Shown: piece after piece, positions 16,774 to 23,397 of the stretch
Position numbering within the stretch: position 1 is the first letter of the stretch
How the letters are laid out: each line of letters begins with the position of its first letter
Source of the DNA: Frankia sp. AiPa1
GTDB lineage: Bacteria > Actinomycetota > Actinomycetes > Frankiales > Frankiaceae
Direction of reading: 5' to 3'
Length of the DNA: 64,000 bases
NCBI RefSeq assembly: GCF_023243075.1
Contig: NZ_JALKFZ020000033.1
Span: forward strand, 1-64,000
Translations under genes and position numbers: made by a program
Notes under the pieces: generated by a model
Databases searched by the model: none
What the model was told of the DNA's origin: nothing
What the model saw: the letters and a program-made list of their open reading frames with translations, nothing else

Positions 16774-18219
16774 GTGGACGTGGATGATATTGATCTTGCG
16801 GAGCTGCGACGGCTTCTTGAAGCCTTCGCTTCCGATCTTGGCGACCACTACACACACGAGACGCTGAGGGAGGGCTGCGAAGATCTTGGCTTGCCGGAAC
16901 CACCGCCCGAGGGTGGGATATCAAAGCGTCGACGCGTCTCCGCGAGCCTTTCAGCGTCGCCAGACTCTGAACTGCCTATTGTAGCAAGAAGAATTCTAGA
17001 CCGGCAGATGGCGAAGGAAGATGCCCGAAACGCGATCGAGGATGTGCTGTGGGCCGCCGAGAACCCGCCCCGGATAGCGAAGAGGACTAGGCGTGACATC
17101 GCTCGCGCGCTCAATCTCGCCGACTTCGTTCGTCGCGGCGATCGATTTATGCGACTTCTGGATAAATTTTGGCTTATGAATGACCGACCGGAAGGTTCGA
17201 CATTCTCCCCGGGCGCGGGTTTTAACTTCTTGACAACACGGAGAATTCTCGTTAATCAGCACGTTCTCCGCAACCCGGGAGACTGGTCTACCGAGGATCT
17301 ATTACAGGAACTAGGAGCGTTCGATGCTCCGGATATGCGATTCGCGCGCTTTCTCGAAGGATTGACCTCCGCCGAATTGATCCTAGATGATGCGACGCAG
17401 CAGAGAATTATTAATGCCGTCAACTCTCATCTCCGCGCCGCTGGGTTCGAAATGCGTGAGACCGGAACCGAAGAAGGCTATCCGGTTTTCCAAATAGTCT
17501 CGACTCGTTCCAGGATCAACCGCCTGCCGAAGAACATAATTTTCGCTTCCTCGGCGAAGCCTGACCTTCGATTCCGCGACGCATTGGACAATGATATCGA
17601 AATTGTTGGGAGCGCCGACAAGGTGCTTGTCTACGATCGACCTATCGGCGTAGAGGGTGTCCGGTGGCGCGATCTGCAGCAATGGTGGCGGGATTCACGG
17701 AAGATCCTTGACGAGGACGAAGCGAAATCTACTCTGTATAGCCGACTACGCAACAGCTTGCCAGCGAACTCGGATCAGCAACGCCTTCTATTCGATCTCT
17801 ATCATGATACATTTCGCACCACAATACCGGATCTGCCTGCGCTTCTGCCCGAAGTTTGGTGGCACTGGGACCCAAAAACGGTCCGCGAACGCGGCCCTGA
17901 GGCAATGCTCAGATTCCGAATGGATTTCCTGCTACTTCTTCCTGGCGGAGCTCGCATCGTTCTGGAGGTTGACGGAAGGCGCCATTATTCCATCAACGGC
18001 CGAGCCGACCCTGCTGCATACGCAGCCAATATGAGGGCCGACAGGGAACTCAAGCTGAGTGGTTACGAGGTCTTTCGCTTTGGCACCGCTGAACTTGACG
18101 ATCGAGCGAAGGCGCCCGACTTAATTCGAGAGTTCTTTTTTGATCTCTTCCAGGTCTATAAAGTACCGCTCCCCGTTCAGAAACAGAACGCGCACGACGA
18201 AACCGCCGTCGACCCGTGA
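16774..18219 (+). CDS. AbiJ-like abortive infection protein with C-terminal nuclease domain
   Basis: GTG 16774 gives 481 residues. The N-terminal 75 residues (LRRLLEAFASDLGDHYTHE, then KRRRVSASLSAS) resemble an AbiJ-type N-terminal domain. The middle (GYPVFQIV, RLPKNIIFASSAKPDLRFRD, DNDIEIVGSADKVLVYDRP) is the conserved core of this family. Near residues 385-450, RMDFLLLLPGG followed by RIVLEVDGRRHYS resembles DUF559-type PD-(D/E)xK nucleases, with EVD in place of the usual ExK. Codon use here is noticeably more AT-rich than in the flanking genes, suggesting recent transfer. It is the sole gene of its cassette after copy E. An abortive-infection role is inferred from family resemblance. Confidence 0.65.
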   Translation: MDVDDIDLAELRRLLEAFASDLGDHYTHETLREGCEDLGLPEPPPEGGISKRRRVSASLSASPDSELPIVARRILDRQMAKEDARNAIEDVLWAAENPPRIAKRTRRDIARALNLADFVRRGDRFMRLLDKFWLMNDRPEGSTFSPGAGFNFLTTRRILVNQHVLRNPGDWSTEDLLQELGAFDAPDMRFARFLEGLTSAELILDDATQQRIINAVNSHLRAAGFEMRETGTEEGYPVFQIVSTRSRINRLPKNIIFASSAKPDLRFRDALDNDIEIVGSADKVLVYDRPIGVEGVRWRDLQQWWRDSRKILDEDEAKSTLYSRLRNSLPANSDQQRLLFDLYHDTFRTTIPDLPALLPEVWWHWDPKTVRERGPEAMLRFRMDFLLLLPGGARIVLEVDGRRHYSINGRADPAAYAANMRADRELKLSGYEVFRFGTAELDDRAKAPDLIREFFFDLFQVYKVPLPVQKQNAHDETAVDP

Positions 18220-18511
18220 GTCAGCGGAAGCGACCTGGGTCTGCCGGTCAGACTGGCGGACTTCGAGGCGCGATTGACCGACGTTGACTCAACGCGCCCC
18301 GACGGCGCCATAATGATCGCCACCGGATTGAAGTAGGCGGCAGTCGCGTCCAGAAAAAGATGCGCAGCCCCGGACGGATCAAAACGTTGTGTCACGGCCG
18401 CCTGTTACCCCCGATCCATCATCGTCGCATCGGACGTCGATTCGGCATTTTACCGTCGCAGGGCGGCGTGTCGCGATTCTTTTCGGTGCCCGTCAGATGT
18501 TGCATCTAGTG
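18220..18511. other. Non-coding spacer before repeat copy F
   Basis: No gene supported. It ends in AT-rich sequence leading into the repeat copy interrupted at 18521. Confidence 0.35.
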
Positions 18512-18521
18512 CGAATAACGC
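18512..18521 (+). repeat. Dispersed cargo repeat, copy F, left part
   Basis: CGAATAACGC, the opening decamer of a repeat copy, is cut after its last base by the transposon at 18522. The other part resumes at 21119. AACGC (18517-18521) is duplicated at 21119-21123. Confidence 0.85.
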
Positions 18522-18831
18522 TGTAGGTTCTCATCTTGCTTGTCCCCTGGAGTGTGGCATGGCCAGGGCACTAACAATCTTCTCAGCGGCCTGTCCGGTG
18601 CCGTTTCTCACCGATCTGTCATTTCCTGGAGTCGACCGTGTCGTGAGGCGACCGCGGGCGCGGGACGTCGTGTGACGTTTCGTCGCGTGGCCGGCGCCGG
18701 CCGGTATGAGCGGCCCGATGCGAGGTGCCACAGGGTGATGCGGAAGGCGGATGAGCGCGTGGGCAGACTGTTGAGGCCGAGGACCGCTACCGTCGGGCGC
18801 TGACCATCCTGGAGGAGTTGGCGGCCAGCCG

Positions 18832-19806
18832 GTGCCCTCCGCGTGCCTTGCGGCCGGCAGCGTCGCCCCCGAGGAGCGCGGCAGCCGCCTGACGGTGCGC
18901 ATGCTGGCCGAGCGGATCCGCCCGCTGCGCGAGCAGGGGGCCGTGCTGGCCGTGGTGTGGACGACGTCCACCGGCTGCGCCCACCACCTGGGCTGGGCCG
19001 CCCCTGCCCAGGTGTTCTCGTGGAGCGTGCCCGTCGACCAGCTGCGCGCCGTGTTCACCACCGGCGCGTTCGAGATCACCCACGGCCCCTACCAGGACGT
19101 CGCCACCCTGCAGCACCAGCTGGCCGGGCAGTGGAACGGCCCCTGGCAACGACCGCAGTGGTGGGACGGCTGGCAGCAGCAGACGCACCCCCAGCTCGCG
19201 CACTACCGCGCCCACGATCTCGACGGCCGCACCGCCGGGTTCGTCTCCCTGGCCTTCGACCGCGACCAGCAGGGCGAACGGAAAGTCGTCGTCCACGACT
19301 TCTGGGCCTCCAACGCCGCGAGCGCCACCGCCCTGCTGGGCTTCCTCGGCCGCTTCCACAGCCGCATCCCCACCGTCGCCTTCCAGCGCACCGCCCTGCC
19401 CCCCGGCGCCGAGCTGCTGGAGCAACTGCACCGCGCCGGATCCGCCCAGGCCCGGCACTGGCACCCCTGGATGCTGCGGATCCTGGACCCGGCCGAGGCC
19501 GTGCGCCTGCGCGGCTGGCCGCCCCACCTCACCGCGGATCTGCCGCTGACGATCACCGAGGGCACCGGCCGCTCCCGCGCCTACACCCTGAGCATCGACG
19601 GCGGCAAAGGCCGCCTGCTCCCCAACGGCCAGCACCCGCCCGGCGCGTGCACGATGACCATGCGCCAGCTCACGGTCTGGTACGCCGGCGGCTACCGCAC
19701 CGCCACCGCCGCCACCCTGGCCGGAGTGGACGGCACCCGCGAAGCGGTCACCGCGCTGGTCGCCTTGACCTGCGACCGCGAGCCGTGGCTGACCGAATAC
19801 TTCTGA
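18832..19806 (+). CDS. Eis-like acyltransferase, N-terminally short
   Basis: GTG 18832 has GGAGGAG upstream. The 324-residue product matches the C-terminal two thirds of Eis-type GNAT proteins. A GNAT tail comes first (LREQGAVLAVVWTTSTG, FSWSVPVDQLRAVF), then a second GNAT-like region. Last is the SCP2-like domain (MLRILDPAEAVRLRGWP, PLTITEGTG, MRQLTVWYAGGYRTATAA). Eis proteins acetylate aminoglycosides and other amines and are usually about 400 residues. About 80 N-terminal residues, including part of the first acetyl-CoA site, are missing, so activity is doubtful. It lies in the transposon, 121 bp before a phosphotransferase gene. Family assignment good. Confidence 0.7.
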   Translation: MPSACLAAGSVAPEERGSRLTVRMLAERIRPLREQGAVLAVVWTTSTGCAHHLGWAAPAQVFSWSVPVDQLRAVFTTGAFEITHGPYQDVATLQHQLAGQWNGPWQRPQWWDGWQQQTHPQLAHYRAHDLDGRTAGFVSLAFDRDQQGERKVVVHDFWASNAASATALLGFLGRFHSRIPTVAFQRTALPPGAELLEQLHRAGSAQARHWHPWMLRILDPAEAVRLRGWPPHLTADLPLTITEGTGRSRAYTLSIDGGKGRLLPNGQHPPGACTMTMRQLTVWYAGGYRTATAATLAGVDGTREAVTALVALTCDREPWLTEYF

Positions 19807-19927
19807 CCACCCAGCACCCCGGCGCTCGGGCGCACCCCGTGCCCGCCGCCCCGCTTGCAGCGTTGGCAGTCCAGACCCGGACCCACCGGGCCGCCGCCGT
19901 CCCCGACCAGCACCCTTGGAGACCCTG

Positions 19928-20818
19928 TTGACCCCCACCGCGCCGATCCCCGAGGACCTGCACCGCTGGGCCGAGCAGCACCTGCCCGGCACCACCCGGG
20001 CCACCGACACCTCCTGGCCGCGTAGCACCTCCCAGGTCTGGCTCGTGGACGGCGAGAGCACCAGCGTCTATGTCAAGATCAGCCCCTCACGTCGCGCCTT
20101 CGAGCGGGAGATCCACGCCCACCGCCACGCCAGGGCGGCACTGCCCCCCACCGCGGCCCCCCGCCTGATCGCCTACGACACCCGCACCCTCGCCCTGCTG
20201 ACCACCGCGGTCCCCGGCGCCGTGGTGCGCGGGCTGCCGCTGGACCCGGACATCGAGACCCGGGTCCACCACCTGGGTGGCACCCTGCTGCGGGGCTGGC
20301 ACGACCACCCCGAGGCTGAACCCGAGGGCGCCCGCGAGGCGGTCACCGCCTCGATGACCGCGCAGGCGGCCGAGGCGGCACTGTGCCTGAAGGCCACCGA
20401 GGAACTGCTGTACCCCGACGAGCGGGAACTGGTCGCCGAGGTCGCCCACGACCTGGTCGCTCTGGCCGCCGGCCTCCCGCTGGTCTACCTCCACGGCGAC
20501 GCCGCACCGCGCAACTGGCTCTGGGACCAGGTCACCACCACCCTGGCCCTGATCGACTTCGAGACCGCCGAACACGGCCTCGCCGTCCAGGACATGATCT
20601 GGCTCTGCGGCGCCATGTGGCCTAGCCAGCCGCACCTGCGCGAGGCGTACCTCGACGGCTACGGCCGCCCTCTGACCGAAGATGAGCAGCGGCTGCTGGT
20701 GCTGCTGACCGCCCGGCTGGCCGTGTCCTACCTGACCACCGGCCTGCGCAACCAGGACCAGGTGCTCATCGACCGCGGTCGCACCGCGCTCGGCGACCTG
20801 GTCCGCACCCACGCCTGA
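19928..20818 (+). CDS. APH/choline-kinase-fold phosphotransferase
   Basis: TTG 19928 is six bases after GGAG; TTG 19916 is possible but lacks a ribosome site. The 296-residue protein shows a P-loop-like N-lobe with a Lys in VYVKISPS. The catalytic loop is YLHGDAAPRNWLW (HxDxxxxN-type) and the metal-binding motif is ALIDFETAEHG, followed by QDMIWL. These are the hallmarks of aminoglycoside phosphotransferase family kinases. The substrate may be an aminoglycoside, another antibiotic or a metabolite. Linkage to the Eis-like gene inside one transposon makes drug or toxin modification attractive, but this is inference. Lengths and motifs look intact. Confidence 0.8.
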   Translation: MTPTAPIPEDLHRWAEQHLPGTTRATDTSWPRSTSQVWLVDGESTSVYVKISPSRRAFEREIHAHRHARAALPPTAAPRLIAYDTRTLALLTTAVPGAVVRGLPLDPDIETRVHHLGGTLLRGWHDHPEAEPEGAREAVTASMTAQAAEAALCLKATEELLYPDERELVAEVAHDLVALAAGLPLVYLHGDAAPRNWLWDQVTTTLALIDFETAEHGLAVQDMIWLCGAMWPSQPHLREAYLDGYGRPLTEDEQRLLVLLTARLAVSYLTTGLRNQDQVLIDRGRTALGDLVRTHA

Positions 20819-20821
20819 CCC

Positions 20822-20957
20822 CTGTACCGCCCATCGCGACGAGGCCGACGATCGGCCCCGCAGCCTCGCCGCACAGGAGCTCCCGCACGTCCGCCGTGTC
20901 CTCGTCGCGCGCGACGAAGCGTGGCGGCAGCACCGGCAGCAGATCCGGCGGCGGCAT
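20822..20957 (-). pseudogene. 5' stump of a STAND (NB-ARC type) NTPase gene
   Basis: ATG 20957 on the minus strand starts PPPDLLPVLPPRFVARDEDT, typical of the lead-in to actinobacterial NB-ARC proteins, and reaches GLVAMGGTG. This is the beginning of the P-loop GMGGxGKT motif. The sequence then breaks off at about 20822, just past the phosphotransferase stop. A plus-strand TPR-like scrap (AEDRYRRALTILEEL) lies at about 18772-18818. Both fragments suggest an NB-ARC/TPR gene was replaced by the present cargo. Confidence 0.6.
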
Positions 20958-21118
20958 CAGCCGTTGCCGCCTAATCACCGTCCCCAGGCCAGCCGCGAAC
21001 ACCGCGCGTCGCCGGACCCGAGGACGCCACGCCGAGCAGCTTTCTCAACGATCTGTCGGCTAGCGACAGATCGGCGTCAAGTCTTTTGAGAAACTGTCAT
21101 CTCTTTTGAGAACCTACA

Positions 21119-21168
21119 AACGCTCATTTAACTGGCGGAGTGCCGTTATTCAAACCCTGCGGTATTCG
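21119..21168 (+). repeat. Dispersed cargo repeat, copy F, right part
   Basis: AACGC (target duplication) continues into TCATTTAACTGGC, GTTATTCAAACCC and GGTATTCG. Joining 18512-18521 to 21124 recreates a full repeat. The HEPN-like gene begins 334 bp downstream in the same orientation. Confidence 0.85.
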
Positions 21169-21501
21169 TGGGCTCAAACGGTGTCGAAGCCGGACCGACT
21201 CCGATCGCCGATCCGCTGGTGCAGCCCTCGGGAAACGCAACGGCGTGCTGTTACAGGGACGGCCTTCGCAGGACCGCCGACCGTCGGGCTATTCGTCGGA
21301 TCAACGGTCGTCGGCCCAGTCACTGCGGTCGGCGGTCCGACCCGGTGTTGTCCTCGCGTTCGCCGCCTGGCCCGTCACCCAGTCCCGGATTCTCGTCGCA
21401 GGTCCGCCCTGTTGGAGTGCAGCGGGCGGGAGGCTGATCCGGTCCCCCGCTTCGGTAGGGCGAGCGCTTGCCTCCTCATGTCATGCTATAGCCTTCGCGG
21501 C

Positions 21502-22026
21502 ATGTCTGACCCTTCACCCCCGCCGCAGTACGATTTTGTGCAGCCCGGTGGTCGACTGTTTCTCACTCTCAAGTCGGGCGATCCGCAGTTTCCTGGGTAC
21601 CCGGACGAGTTGCGACGACGAGCGGAGGATGTTCTCGCCTCGGACAACCTCGTTGAGGTTGTGCTCTATGCCCATCTGCTCGTTGAGCAGGCTCTGGAGA
21701 TCCTAATCAAGGAGCGTTTCGAGCGATCCAACGTATTCGGGCAAAGCCGATTCACCCGCCTGACATTCGCCCACAAGATCACCGTCTATGTCGGCCTCTA
21801 CGGCCCTGATGACAATCAGATCGACCGACTTCAGAAGCTCAACAGGCTCCGTAACCGGATGGCCCACAGCCTCGCCGACCTTGAGGAGGCTATTCTCCAC
21901 GAGCTACCGGTAGACCTGGGCGAAACGGCCCTGAAAAGAGCCAAATGGGCGTTTCTGCAAATAGCATTCGATGATCTCGGAGTAATTCAGGGTGTCAGTT
22001 GGGCGAAATTCAAGGCGCGCATTTGA
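21502..22026 (+). CDS. HEPN-like protein with Rx4H motif
   Basis: A 174-residue protein; ATG 21502. The centre (VVLYAHLLVEQALEILIKE, then FAHKITVYVGLYG) forms the long helices of HEPN/DUF4145-type folds. LNRLRNRMAHSL carries the Rx4H motif with Arg117 and His122. That motif is the RNase active site in many HEPN toxins and defence effectors. No nucleotidyltransferase (MNT) partner is adjacent, unlike classical HEPN-MNT pairs. Codon use is less GC-biased than in the core element. The gene lies in the copy F cassette beside the WD40 gene, whose 3' end is 200 bp away. RNase activity is inferred from the motif. Confidence 0.65.
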   Translation: MSDPSPPPQYDFVQPGGRLFLTLKSGDPQFPGYPDELRRRAEDVLASDNLVEVVLYAHLLVEQALEILIKERFERSNVFGQSRFTRLTFAHKITVYVGLYGPDDNQIDRLQKLNRLRNRMAHSLADLEEAILHELPVDLGETALKRAKWAFLQIAFDDLGVIQGVSWAKFKARI

Positions 22027-22226
22027 TGTACCTCGACCGGGCGACGCTCCGACATCGCGCTGATTGGCGGTTCCCGTGCTGGCGACCGCTGGCTCTGGTC
22101 GAATCGATCGACTTGGCGTCCGTCGTCGCGCTGGGAGCATGGCGTGGCGAGGTACAGGATCTCGGACGGTCGCAATCCCGTGAGTGCGGGGCAAGGTACA
22201 TCATCGCCCTCCGTGGCGGGTAAGGG

Positions 22227-22345
22227 TCAGCACGGCGCGGCGTACTCGCGGTTGTTGACGAAGGTGCGCCAGTCTGTCTTGGTCATCGGCTGGGAGACTC
22301 CTTTGCAGGCGCGGCCGACGAGTGTTTCGGGGTCGACATCCCATT
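22227..22345 (-). pseudogene. Severed 3' end of the nuclease-WD40 gene
   Basis: On the minus strand this reads WDVDPETLVGRACKGVSQ, then MTKTDWRTFV, ending EYAAPC and TGA. This is the usual C-terminal tail of actinobacterial WD40 proteins. Fusing it across the IS (one copy of the 3-bp duplication kept) restores the frame with the main gene ending LAKQ at 23398. It has been cut off by the IS at 22346-23397. Confidence 0.85.
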
Positions 22346-23397
22346 GAGCCTTTCCCTGTAACGAGTCGTCACGCTCCGCGTCTGGTTGCTGTGGGTGACG
22401 AGCGGGGGGTGTGTCGGGGGTGGTAGACGGCGAAACGCGAGGCCTCGGTAGGAAGTAGTCCTTCCACAGATCACTTCCGAGAGGCCCCGCGTCGCGATGA
22501 GCATCCCATATGTCTCCTACCTGCCCGTCAGCGATCACACGTTCTGGGGTCTGGTCCGTCTCCTGGCCGCGGAACGCGAGCGCGTCGGCACGCGGAACGG
22601 GAGGCGGAAGCTCGGCTGCGCCGACCAGGCCACGGTCGTGATCCGCTGGTTCTGCGACGGCACCAGGGTCAGAAGGCTCTGTGAGGATCACGGGATCAGT
22701 AGGAGCGTGTGCTATCGCGCGATCCACGAGGGTCGCGCGCTGCTGGCCTGGCAGGCGCCTGACCTGCGCAATGCTCTGATCGCCGCGAAGATGGCCGGCT
22801 ACGACCATGTGATCGTCGACGGCACTCTCGTGGAGACCGACCGTCTGTGCGTGCCCGGCCCGACGAAGGGCGTGGACCTGTGGTGGTCGGGCAAGGCCCA
22901 CAACCACGCGGGCAACGTCCAGGTCGTCACCGCCCCGGACGACGGCTTCCCGCTGTGGGTCTCCGACGTTCGGCCCGGCCGGGAGCACGACCTGACCGCG
23001 CTGCGCGCCTCAGGGGCGATCCCGGTCCTCACGGAGTGGACAGGCGACGAGCTCCACCGGGTCCTGTTCGATCTCGGTTACGAAGGGTGCGCGACCCAGG
23101 AGGGCCCGCTCGCGATCCCGTTCAAGAAGCCGAAGGGTGGCACCCTCACCGACGACCAGAAAGGCCACAACAGGATCCACAACGCGCTGCGCGCTGTCGG
23201 TGAACGCGGAAACGCCCTGCTCAAGGGCACTTTCGGCGTCCTGCGCAATGTCACGATCGACCCCTGGCAGATCGGCTCCGTTGTGAAGGCATGCCTCGTG
23301 CCGCTCCACATGGAGCACCAGCGCACCACCTGAAGACCAACCCATACACACAGAGTTGTCGCTACCGAAAGCGACGACAGGTTACCGGGAAAGGTTC
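22346..23397. mobile_element. IS5-type insertion sequence (1052 bp)
   Basis: Imperfect terminal inverted repeats of about 25 bp: the left end begins GAGCCTTTCCCTGTAAC and the right end, complemented, GAACCTTTCCCGGTAAC. Both continue to GTCGTC. The flanks carry ATT at 22343-22345 and 23398-23400, a 3-bp target duplication. One transposase gene is present. The IS interrupts the nuclease-WD40 gene near its 3' end. Confidence 0.85.
22497..23333 (+). CDS. IS5-family DDE transposase
   Basis: A 278-residue protein with a helix-turn-helix (TRVRRLCEDHGISRSVCYRA) followed by the DDE core. The core has VIVDGTLVETD (first Asp), WVSDVRPGREHDLTALR (second Asp) and ERGNALLKGTFGVLRN (Glu). This matches transposases of the IS5 group with an N-terminal HTH_Tnp_4-type domain. 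The frame is intact and the terminal repeats are recognisable, so the IS could be active. ATG 22497 is the first start inside the element. Confidence 0.88.
   Translation: MSIPYVSYLPVSDHTFWGLVRLLAAERERVGTRNGRRKLGCADQATVVIRWFCDGTRVRRLCEDHGISRSVCYRAIHEGRALLAWQAPDLRNALIAAKMAGYDHVIVDGTLVETDRLCVPGPTKGVDLWWSGKAHNHAGNVQVVTAPDDGFPLWVSDVRPGREHDLTALRASGAIPVLTEWTGDELHRVLFDLGYEGCATQEGPLAIPFKKPKGGTLTDDQKGHNRIHNALRAVGERGNALLKGTFGVLRNVTIDPWQIGSVVKACLVPLHMEHQRTT

Larger units (their letters stand above)
18522..21118. mobile_element. Complete Tn7-like transposon without transposase genes (2597 bp)
   Basis: The element is bounded by inverted termini: TGTAGGTTCTCA at the left (18522-18533) and its complement TGAGAACCTACA at the right (21107-21118). 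It is flanked by the 5-bp duplication AACGC. The right end carries two tandem 18-bp repeats ending TCTTTTGAGAA (21075-21092, 21095-21112) and a perfect 10-bp dyad (21049-21058, 21064-21073), as in the end at 10316-10386. Cargo is an Eis-like gene and a phosphotransferase. Inside the right end the minus strand still reads RRGVLGSGDARC, a remnant of a tnsA start. Next to it is the first part of a STAND NTPase. The left side has a TPR-like scrap. It is a deletion derivative needing tnsABC in trans. Confidence 0.88.
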
